This document shows, piece after piece, positions 1-5,306 of a DNA stretch of 6,179 nt. A program made the position numbers and the translations under genes. The notes beneath the pieces were generated by a model. It was given only the letters and a program-made list of their open reading frames with translations, was not told where the DNA came from and did no database searches. Source of the DNA: Desulfobacterales bacterium (GTDB taxonomy: Bacteria > Desulfobacterota > Desulfobacteria > Desulfobacterales > Desulfosalsimonadaceae); NCBI GenBank assembly GCA_018334855.1, contig JAGXLE010000095.1, positions 1 to 6,179 of the forward strand. The letters are read 5' to 3'. Every line of letters starts with the position of its first letter. The stretch's first letter is position 1.

Positions 1-1169
1 GCTGCTACAAGAAGGGGGCGTATTTCGGAAATCCGTGCTTTACCCAGATTCATCCCACATGCATTCCCGTCCACGGCACCTACCAGTCCAAGCTGACCCT
101 GATGAGCGAAAGCCTGAGAAACGACGGACGGGTCTGGGTACCCAAGGAACCCGGGGACAAGCGGCCGCCCGAGCAGATCCCCGAGTCCGGGCGGGACTAC
201 TACCTGGAGCGAAAGTATCCCAGCTTCGGCAACCTGGTGCCCCGGGACGTGGCCTCGCGCAACGCCAAGGAACAGTGCGACAAGGACAAGGGCGTGGGCG
301 AGACCGGACTGGCGGTCTACCTGGATTTTGCCGATGCCATTGCCCGCGACGGCCGGGAGGCAATTGCAGACAAGTACGGCAACCTTTTTGAAATGTATGA
401 AAAGATCACCGGCGAGGATCCATATGTTACGCCCATGCGGATTTATCCGGCAGTGCATTATACCATGGGTGGCCTGTGGGTGGATTACAACCTGATGACC
501 ACAGTTGACGGGCTGTTTGCCCTTGGCGAGGCCAATTTTTCCGATCACGGGGCCAACCGCCTGGGGGCCAGCGCTCTGATGCAGGGCCTGGCAGACGGCT
601 ATTTCATCATTCCCTATACCCTGGGGGGATATCTGGCAGGTGCGTCCCTGCCGGAGGTGGATGCATCCGCCACGGAATTCAGGGAATCCGAGGAACGCAT
701 TCGGGAACAGGTTGACCGGATGCTGTCAATTGACGGCAGGCGGACGGTGACCGACTTCCACAAGTCCCTGGGCAGGATCCTGTGGGATGAATGCGGCATT
801 GCCCGGGATGAGCAGACCCTGGAGAAGGCCAGGGCGGATATTGCCGAGCTTCGGGCCGAATTCTGGCAGAACGTAAAGGTGCCTGGGGATGCCGCGGATT
901 TGAATCAGGCCCTGGAAAATGCGGGCCGGGTGGCGGACTTCATGGAGTTCGGCGAGCTTATGGTCAAGGACGCCATCGAGCGCAGGGAATCCTGTGGATG
1001 TCACTTTAACACCGCATACCAGACCGAGGATCATGAAGCCCTGCGCGATGACGAGAATTTCTGCCATGTTTCGGCATGGGAGTATACCGGGCCGGACACG
1101 GACCCCATCCATCACAGGGAACCGCTTTATTTTGAAAACGTGGAACTGACTCAGAGGAGCTACAAGTAA
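1..1169 (+). CDS. sdhA: Succinate dehydrogenase/fumarate reductase flavoprotein subunit (5' partial)
   Basis: FAD-carrying catalytic subunit that interconverts succinate and fumarate on the cytoplasmic face of the membrane complex. The gene enters from the left; the reading frame starts at base 3 and is open for 389 codons, about the C-terminal 60% of a subunit usually some 640 residues long. Visible residues include TQIHPT (substrate-binding His/Thr, local 14-19), SESLRNDG with the expected proton-shuttling Arg (local 39), VHYTMGG with the active-site His (local 152) and [11 protein letters not shown] (local 182-192), which binds FAD and carries the second active-site Arg. The [19 protein letters not shown] stretch and a C-terminus ending in QRSYK match the menaquinone-linked type of Bacteroidetes, Chlorobi and Deltaproteobacteria. 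An internal ATG at 102 is not the start, because conserved sequence precedes it. One oddity is SCGCHFN where I would expect SCGGHFR (local 330-336). The A-B order suggests the cytochrome b subunit lies upstream, outside the window. Sdh and Frd cannot be told apart from this sequence. Confidence 0.96.
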   Translation, partial: CYKKGAYFGNPCFTQIHPTCIPVHGTYQSKLTLMSESLRNDGRVWVPKEPGDKRPPEQIPESGRDYYLERKYPSFGNLVPRDVASRNAKEQCDKDKGVGETGLAVYLDFADAIARDGREAIADKYGNLFEMYEKITGEDPYVTPMRIYPAVHYTMGGLWVDYNLMTTVDGLFALGEANFSDHGANRLGASALMQGLADGYFIIPYTLGGYLAGASLPEVDASATEFRESEERIREQVDRMLSIDGRRTVTDFHKSLGRILWDECGIARDEQTLEKARADIAELRAEFWQNVKVPGDAADLNQALENAGRVADFMEFGELMVKDAIERRESCGCHFNTAYQTEDHEALRDDENFCHVSAWEYTGPDTDPIHHREPLYFENVELTQRSYK

Positions 1170-1925
1170 ATGAGCAGCCAAACCATCAGCCTGACGCTCA
1201 AGGTCTGGCGCCAGAATAAAAACAATCCCAGGGGTGCACTGGAGACCTATCCGGCAAACAATATTTCCACGGACATGTCGTTTCTGGAAATGCTGGATGT
1301 GGTCAACGAGGAGCTGACCGCAGAGGGCATTGAGCCCATCGCCTTTGATCATGACTGCCGTGAGGGTATCTGCGGGATGTGCGGTGCGGTGGTCAACGGC
1401 CGGGCCCACGGTCACATGCCCGAGACCACCCTGTGCCAGCTTCACATGCGCCATTTCAACGACGGCGACACCATCGTGATCGAACCCTGGCGTGCACGGG
1501 CTTTTCCGGTGGTCAAGGACCTGGTGGTGGACCGCAGCGCCCTGGACAAAATTATCCAGGCCGGGGGCTATATCTCGATAAATGCCGGCGGGCCCCAGGA
1601 CGGCAATGCCATCCCCATTGCCCGGGAGAATGCGGAAAAAGCCTTTAATGCGGCGACCTGCATCGGATGCGGGGCGTGCGTGGCCGCATGTCCCAATGCC
1701 GCGGCCATGCTGTTTACCGGCGCAAAGATTTCCCACCTGGCGCTTCTGCCCCAGGGTAAACCCGAGGCAAAAAAGCGGGCAATTGCCATGGTGCGGGCCA
1801 TGGACGAGCTCGGATTCGGCAATTGCTCCAATGAAGCCGAATGCGAAGCCGAATGCCCCAAGGGGATTTCCATTACCGAAATTGCCCGCATGAACCGCGA
1901 ATTTTTAAAGGCGGCATTTTCATAA
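1170..1925 (+). CDS. sdhB: Succinate dehydrogenase/fumarate reductase iron-sulfur subunit
   Basis: Electron-transfer subunit that passes electrons between the flavoprotein and the membrane cytochrome b/quinone site. It is complete at 251 residues, normal for the family. The N-terminal ferredoxin domain has [2Fe-2S] ligands C63, C68, C71 (in CREGICGMC) and C89. The C-terminal helical domain has [12 protein letters not shown] and [16 protein letters not shown]. By comparison with E. coli SdhB, the [4Fe-4S] ligands are C164, C167, C170 and C229, and the [3Fe-4S] ligands are C174, C219 and C225. All eleven cysteines are present, so the protein should be functional. The ATG follows the sdhA stop directly (TAAATG), and an AGAGGAG Shine-Dalgarno at 1153-1159 lies inside the end of sdhA. 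Translation is therefore probably coupled and the two genes share an operon. [13 protein letters not shown] and [11 protein letters not shown] near the C-terminus fit the Bacteroidetes/delta-type branch. No clear terminator follows. Confidence 0.97.
   Translation: MSSQTISLTLKVWRQNKNNPRGALETYPANNISTDMSFLEMLDVVNEELTAEGIEPIAFDHDCREGICGMCGAVVNGRAHGHMPETTLCQLHMRHFNDGDTIVIEPWRARAFPVVKDLVVDRSALDKIIQAGGYISINAGGPQDGNAIPIARENAEKAFNAATCIGCGACVAACPNAAAMLFTGAKISHLALLPQGKPEAKKRAIAMVRAMDELGFGNCSNEAECEAECPKGISITEIARMNREFLKAAFS
1833..1856 (+). repeat. Perfect 12-bp tandem duplication within sdhB
   Basis: GAAGCCGAATGC occurs twice head to tail, encoding EAEC-EAEC (residues 222-229), which carries cluster ligands C225 and C229. 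The C-x5-C-x3-C spacing is the usual family spacing, so the repeat is not an insertion. It more likely arose by point substitution or local copying. Confidence 0.9.
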
Positions 1926-1933
1926 TATAGGTC

Positions 1934-1962
1934 TGTACAAATTCCCTGAAATCAGCTATACT
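1934..1962 (+). promoter_or_regulatory. Candidate sigma-70 promoter upstream of the small membrane protein gene
   Basis: TGTACA (1934-1939, 4 of 6 consensus bases) is followed after 17 bases by TATACT (1957-1962, 5 of 6). Initiation about 7 bases downstream would leave a leader of roughly 60 nt before the ATG at 2028. The spacing is ideal but the -35 box is weak, and read-through from sdhB is an alternative source of transcript. Confidence 0.35.
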
Positions 1963-2027
1963 GCTTTCCCACAAAAAGTTCACTTGCAATTGCGAAACCC
2001 AAGGATCTCACACGGAGGCAGGGGGAT

Positions 2028-2306
2028 ATGGAAAGTGTCAAGCTGCTGGGCATACTGGCATTTATAGGTGGTGTGGTTCTGGCCGGATTTCACGGCATCG
2101 GAATTTTGATGAACAAGTCTGAGGGATTCTACAGCCATACGCTGGTGAGCCTTTTCGGCGAAGGCAATTTTACCTGGATAGAAAATTTTCCGATTGCCGC
2201 GCTTAGAAGCGGTCTGGATTCTGTTGTGGGTGTGCAGATTTACTGGTTGCTGATCAGCATTGGGGTTTTGCTTATCCTTATTCACGGGCTTTTTGCCAAG
2301 GGATAG
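2028..2306 (+). CDS. Small two-helix membrane protein, unknown function
   Basis: This 92-residue protein belongs to no family I recognise. Two hydrophobic segments are clear: residues 5-28 (LLGILAFIGGVVLAGF and following) and about 66-88 (IYWLLISIGVLLILIHGLF). They flank a roughly 37-residue polar loop with several aromatics (FYSHTLVSLF, NFTW, ENFP). One of the two likely topologies is an in-out-in hairpin; the lysine near the N-terminus and the C-terminal AKG fit both ends lying in the cytoplasm. The first helix is not followed by a cleavage-like site, so it is probably an anchor. The ATG is supported by GGAGG at 2014-2018 and a second G-run at 2021-2025. The gene lies about 100 bases after sdhB on the same strand, so a link to the membrane respiratory complex is possible, but only its position suggests this. 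It does not resemble SdhC or SdhD: it has too few helices and no obvious haem-binding pattern. Confidence 0.8.
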   Translation: MESVKLLGILAFIGGVVLAGFHGIGILMNKSEGFYSHTLVSLFGEGNFTWIENFPIAALRSGLDSVVGVQIYWLLISIGVLLILIHGLFAKG

Positions 2307-2322
2307 GGCAATTTTATTTTTT
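2293..2322 (+). terminator. Possible weak intrinsic terminator after the small membrane protein gene
   Basis: TTGCC (2293-2297) can pair with GGCAA (2307-2311), leaving a 9-base loop that contains the stop codon of the upstream gene. A T-rich run, TTTTATTTTTT, follows (2312-2322). The stem is only five pairs, so strength is doubtful. It faces the + direction only, and its T-run overlaps the 3' end of the convergent S1-like gene. Confidence 0.35.
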
Positions 2323-3780
2323 CGATTTGAGTGCTTCCCTGAGTTTTTCTCCAAGCTCGCCCATGCCTGAATCCGCGGAATCGGATTTTTTGTAGGAACG
2401 CCATTCCCCTTCCTGCATTTCATCAGCCACTGCCAGGGTAATCTTGCGCTCGGCCGGGTTTACGGCCTCTATGCTGATCCTGATGAAATCATCGACTTTG
2501 CGGCTTTCAATCTCTTTTACATTGGCTGCCGCATTTATTTTTGAAATCGGCAGCAGTCCCACCACCCCTGGTTCAAGCGCGACAAAGTAGCCGAAGGTTT
2601 CTTTTTTTTCTATGGTGCCGGTAAGCTTCTGTCCGGCCTGGTAGCGCTGTTCTATATTTAGCCAGGGGTCGCCTTCGGCTTCTTTCATACTAAGCGAGAT
2701 GCGGCGGTTTTCCGGATCTATGCTTTTTATCATCACCGGTATGGTATCGCCGGGCGAAACCATGTCTCCTGCTTTTATTACGCGTTTTTTGTAGCTCATT
2801 TCACTTATGTGCACCAGGCCATCCACACCGGGGGCTATTTCAACAAAGGCGCCGAAATCTGCACATCTGGTCACCCTGCCTTCCACCTTGTCGCCGTGTT
2901 TGAATTTCTCGCCGATGTTTTGCCATGGATCCTGCAGAGCCTGCTTGATCGAAAGAGAAATCCGGGTTTGCCTGCCTGATTCCTCCGGTTCCCTTATATC
3001 GAGAATCTTTACATTTACCGGGTCGTTGACAGTTACGGCTTCGTCCGGCTTTTCCACCCTGGACCAGGAAATCTCCGATATATGCACCATTCCTTCAACC
3101 CCGGGTATAAGTTCAACAAAAACCCCGTATGGCATGAGCCTTGTAACCCGTCCTTCCACGATATCACCGGCGGAAACGGTTTTTAAAAACTGTTCGCGCT
3201 GTTCGGCAATCTGACGCTCCAGCAGCTCCCGCCTGGAGACCACGATATTTCTTCCCTTTTCTTCGATCCGGGATATGAGAAATTCGTAATCTCCGCCAAC
3301 GTATGAGTCCGGGTTGTCAACATAGGTGGCATCCATCTGGCTTACCGGGCAGAATGCGGTTTTTCCGGCCACGTTTACCCGGAAGCCGCCTTTGCAGGTT
3401 TCTGTGATCCGGCCCTGGACAGGTATTTTATTGCGATGGGCTTCATAAAGTTGGTGAACGCCGCTTTCGCCGGCCATTGCCTTTGAAAGCCGGATTTCAC
3501 TTTCATCCTTTGAGATCACGTAAAGGGTGACCGGATCTCCGAGAGAGTAGGGAAAGTTGCCGTCCTTATCGACAAGCTCGGACCTGTCTGTCACTCCGTC
3601 GATCTTTGTGCCGGTGCTGACAAAAACGTTTTCAGACCCTATAGCAATGATTTCTCCGGTGATCTGCTCTCCGACCCGCAGATCGTCTTTCATTTCCTTC
3701 ATATAGGATTCAAAGAGATCCTCAAAGCTCTCTTCTTCTTCAGGATTGTCAAAAGATCTGTTGTTGTCCTGTTCTGACAT
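2314..3780 (-). CDS. S1 RNA-binding domain protein (ribosomal protein S1-like, five S1 repeats)
   Basis: This 488-residue cytoplasmic protein is built almost entirely from S1/OB-fold repeats at about residues 36-100, 118-184, 204-278, 295-366 and 382-452. Repeats 3 and 4 are canonical (GRVTRLMPYGVFVE, GVEGMVHISEISW; GRVTRCADFGAFVE, GVDGLVHISEMS) and are followed by the typical ISLS...DPW linkers. Repeats 1, 2 and 5 are more divergent. The acidic N-terminus contains FEDLFESYMKEM, resembling the helix with which bacterial S1 docks on S2, so ribosome association is plausible. Bacterial S1 usually has about 550-590 residues and six domains; this protein lacks the last and ends in a charged tail (REALKSKK). 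It may be the genome's main S1 or a shorter paralogue acting on mRNA. The ATG at 3780-3778 has only a weak GGTG-type Shine-Dalgarno, reminiscent of E. coli rpsA, and no upstream in-frame ATG or GTG lies nearby. The gene is monocistronic here and divergent from the glycosidase. Confidence 0.9.
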   Translation of the reverse strand: MSEQDNNRSFDNPEEEESFEDLFESYMKEMKDDLRVGEQITGEIIAIGSENVFVSTGTKIDGVTDRSELVDKDGNFPYSLGDPVTLYVISKDESEIRLSKAMAGESGVHQLYEAHRNKIPVQGRITETCKGGFRVNVAGKTAFCPVSQMDATYVDNPDSYVGGDYEFLISRIEEKGRNIVVSRRELLERQIAEQREQFLKTVSAGDIVEGRVTRLMPYGVFVELIPGVEGMVHISEISWSRVEKPDEAVTVNDPVNVKILDIREPEESGRQTRISLSIKQALQDPWQNIGEKFKHGDKVEGRVTRCADFGAFVEIAPGVDGLVHISEMSYKKRVIKAGDMVSPGDTIPVMIKSIDPENRRISLSMKEAEGDPWLNIEQRYQAGQKLTGTIEKKETFGYFVALEPGVVGLLPISKINAAANVKEIESRKVDDFIRISIEAVNPAERKITLAVADEMQEGEWRSYKKSDSADSGMGELGEKLREALKSKK

Positions 3781-3896
3781 ATTGCACCAGATGAAATCAG
3801 TTGATGTGATGTTTTTAAAAAATGGACACTGACTATAATATTTATCTCCTACAAAGGTTTGCTGAGTTTGTCAACCACGGCCCATTCTGTTATTTA

Positions 3897-4037
3897 GTCC
3901 CCATCCAGAAATGGCTAATTTGCCCAATTTCTGCGTCAGGCTCAAATTTTAATCCTCAAAATACTTTGAGTATTCCTGCGGTTAAAATTTTCGCCTTCCT
4001 TGAACTTGGACAAATTATCTGATTTCTGGACGGACAC
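3897..4037. repeat. MITE-like 141-bp imperfect palindrome with flanking 6-bp direct repeat
   Basis: The element is symmetric about position 3967. Its terminal inverted repeats are GTCCCCATCCAGAAAT (3897-3912) and ATTTCTGGACGGACAC (4022-4037), matching at 13 of 16 positions. Pairing continues inward: TAATTTG (3916-3922) with CAAATTA (4011-4017), AGGC (3938-3941) with GCCT (3993-3996), AAATTTTAA (3944-3952) with TTAAAATTT (3982-3990), and at the centre AATACT-TTG-AGTATT (3960-3974). TATTTA directly flanks it on both sides (3891-3896 and 4038-4043), as expected for a target-site duplication. It has no coding capacity, so it would be non-autonomous. A smaller hairpin, CAGAAAT with ATTTCTG (3906-3912 and 3927-3933), sits inside the left arm. 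The structure is read directly from the sequence; mobility is inferred. An alternative is a long hairpin acting as a transcriptional insulator or a small RNA. Confidence 0.65.
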
Positions 4038-4053
4038 TATTTATAAATTTCCG

Positions 4054-4165
4054 GCTATTGCAGGACAAATGCTGTGCGAAGGCAATAAGGCACTGATTGA
4101 CAGATTTTTTGAATATTTTTATATTAATTTTAATAAATTGTTTTATATAAAGGTCCTGCAATGGC
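4054..4165. repeat. 13-bp inverted repeat bracketing the glycosidase promoter
   Basis: GCTATTGCAGGAC (4054-4066) and GTCCTGCAATGGC (4153-4165) are complementary at 12 of 13 positions, the exception being a G-T pair; ten positions are uninterrupted. The arms are about 99 bases apart centre to centre and enclose the TTGACA/TATATT promoter. The right arm lies in the predicted leader, just upstream of the Shine-Dalgarno. This could be a pair of operator sites for a looping regulator, a long-range mRNA fold, or the ends of a degraded element. Confidence 0.55.
4097..4125 (+). promoter_or_regulatory. Sigma-70 promoter for the glycosidase gene
   Basis: A perfect TTGACA (4097-4102) is followed after exactly 17 bases by TATATT (4120-4125, 5 of 6 consensus bases), in very AT-rich DNA. 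Initiation near 4132 would give a leader of about 59 nt to the ATG at 4191. This is the best-matching promoter in the window. Confidence 0.65.
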
Positions 4166-4180
4166 ATTCGGACATGGATA

Positions 4181-4186
4181 AGGAGG
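4181..4186 (+). promoter_or_regulatory. Shine-Dalgarno AGGAGG that decides the glycosidase start
   Basis: This full AGGAGG leaves four bases (TTTG) before ATG at 4191. A TTG in the same frame at 4188 would be only one base from the Shine-Dalgarno, too close for initiation, so ATG 4191 is preferred. Confidence 0.8.
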
Positions 4187-4190
4187 TTTG

Positions 4191-5306
4191 ATGTTTACAC
4201 GGTGGCTGCCATGGAAATTTGTTGTAAAAAGAGCAGCAAAAAGATTCGGGATCATAGATCCGATTAAATTCGCAGCCAGGTTGAGGCGATTTTCACAGCC
4301 GTCTGAAGTACAGGAGCCGATCGAGCTTTTGCGGGCCGGCATCATATTTCACGCCCGGGGCCTGATCAACACAAAGGCGATTCAATACAACCTGGATTGG
4401 GTATGGCCTTTCTGGGTGCAAAAACAGTTCAACCCGTCGGATTTATCATTTATTCCCCGTGGGTTTTCCTTCAGCCACGTCAATATTACGCATCGCAACT
4501 GGACTGCAGTGGGCCATCCCGACCTTCCTGTCTACCCGCTAATGGATCCCAGGGGGCTTGTTACGCCGTTATATGACAGCTGGTCATTGGACTGCTGGAT
4601 TATCGATCCTCAGGGTAAAAAACTGATTCCGTCGGCAAACGAGTCAGACCAGAGCCTTCAGACCGGTACGGCACTGAAAATTGTGAATCAGTGCAGTGCA
4701 GAGGGCATGTCTCTGTCCACTGAATTATCCATGAACGTGGAGGACCGTTCCGGATATGCCGTGGTTTCATCAAAGGGAAGGTCTCAAGACGGCGGATGGC
4801 TGGTGGTAACACTGAGGCCGTATAACCCGGAAGGCATTCAGTTTATAGAATCCATTGAGTTTCAGAATCATTCAAAACCTTTCTGGCTTGTAAACCGGCA
4901 TACAAGGGTTTATCTGGACCGAGTGCCTGACAAGGTACTTTTTTCAGATTATTCGGAAGGTGATGTCATTGACAAGTGGAACGCCTCACAGAGCACTAAA
5001 AGCGTAAAGTGCGGAGTCGGAATGGCGACCTCAGCCGCTTTTTTTAAACTGCCGCCGGGCAGAGAAGAAAATATCCGGGTTGCAGTTGACCTGGAAAAGG
5101 ATATGCCGGCTGAAAAGTGCGGCTGGATAAGGAGTTTGGCACGTGGGAGCAGAGGCTCAGCGATACCGCACGACTGCAGGTGCCCGACGAAAAGATCCGA
5201 TTTTTATACGATACAGCGGTACAAACCCTTGTTCTGCTCTCGGCCGACGACCCGGTACCCGGACCGTATACATATCGTAGGTTCTGGTTCAGGGACGCCT
5301 GCCTGA
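4191..5306 (+). CDS. Six-hairpin glycosidase-like protein, N-terminal part (frameshifted)
   Basis: As read, this encodes 371 residues, but only about 1-312 look authentic. The first 45 residues are basic and show no convincing signal peptide (MFTRWLPWKFVVKRAAKRFG), suggesting a cytoplasmic protein. From about 50 to 305 lies a Trp- and aromatic-rich, probably beta-sandwich domain (LDWVWPFWVQKQF, PLYDSWSLDCWIIDP, VVTLRPYNPEGIQFIESIEF), like the domain that precedes the catalytic barrel in bacterial GH15-type enzymes. After GW at 311-312 the sequence turns into Arg/Ser/Pro-rich text with no family character and stops 59 codons later, while the other frame picks up convincing enzyme sequence. The simplest reading is one gene continuing into the next entry, with a base lost near 5124-5129. 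The stop TGA (5304-5306) overlaps an ATG (5306-5308) in the second frame, so automatic annotation could mistake it for two coupled genes. Assignment to a carbohydrate enzyme rests on the downstream half. Confidence 0.8.
   Translation: MFTRWLPWKFVVKRAAKRFGIIDPIKFAARLRRFSQPSEVQEPIELLRAGIIFHARGLINTKAIQYNLDWVWPFWVQKQFNPSDLSFIPRGFSFSHVNITHRNWTAVGHPDLPVYPLMDPRGLVTPLYDSWSLDCWIIDPQGKKLIPSANESDQSLQTGTALKIVNQCSAEGMSLSTELSMNVEDRSGYAVVSSKGRSQDGGWLVVTLRPYNPEGIQFIESIEFQNHSKPFWLVNRHTRVYLDRVPDKVLFSDYSEGDVIDKWNASQSTKSVKCGVGMATSAAFFKLPPGREENIRVAVDLEKDMPAEKCGWIRSLARGSRGSAIPHDCRCPTKRSDFYTIQRYKPLFCSRPTTRYPDRIHIVGSGSGTPA
5114..5131 (+). other. Frameshift site within the glycosidase gene
   Basis: Authentic-looking sequence switches from the frame of ATG 4191 to the frame one base earlier between the TGA at 5111-5113 (in the downstream frame) and about 5131. 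Adding one G in the GG at 5125-5126 (TGG-GAT-AAG) would give a smooth ...CGWDKEFGTWEQRL. No X-XXY-YYZ slippery heptamer or following stem-loop is visible, so an indel or sequencing error is likelier than programmed frameshifting. Confidence 0.7.

Larger units (their letters stand above)
3781..4190. other. AT-rich intergenic region between divergent genes
   Basis: These 410 bases separate the start of the S1-like gene (minus) from the start of the glycosidase (plus). They contain the palindromic element, the + strand promoter and the inverted repeat listed separately. The stretch 3781-3890 should hold the S1-like gene promoter. A perfect minus-strand TTGACA lies at 3874-3869, but the hexamer 17 bases further on (TAGGAG) is poor. 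The better -10-like sequences (TATTAT at 3840-3835, TATAGT at 3837-3832) are 28-31 bases away, too far to pair with it. I therefore do not assign a promoter there. Short open frames in this stretch overlap these elements and lack ribosome binding sites. Confidence 0.7.

Noticed and set aside
726..1736. Long minus-strand open frame (336 codons) opposite sdhA and sdhB
   Set aside because: It lies entirely opposite two well-supported genes, has no recognisable domain, and is typical of antisense openness in GC-rich coding DNA.
3832..3874. Minus-strand promoter for the S1-like gene built on the perfect TTGACA
   Set aside because: No acceptable -10 lies 16-18 bases away; the good -10-like hexamers are 28-31 bases away.
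3822..4022. 66-codon + strand open frame beginning MDTDYNIYLLQ
   Set aside because: It has no ribosome binding site and runs through most of the palindromic element; its composition follows the repeat rather than a protein.
3891..4043. Palindromic element as a CRISPR repeat or an autonomous insertion sequence
   Set aside because: There is a single copy with no spacer array and no transposase coding capacity.
4000..4191. 63-codon + strand open frame overlapping the glycosidase promoter
   Set aside because: It starts with TTG and no Shine-Dalgarno, covers the promoter and AT-rich tract, and ends at the glycosidase start.
5105..5135. Programmed -1 ribosomal frameshift in the glycosidase gene
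   Set aside because: The direction would fit, but GAAAAG is not a slippery heptamer in the right phase and no stem-loop or pseudoknot is evident downstream.
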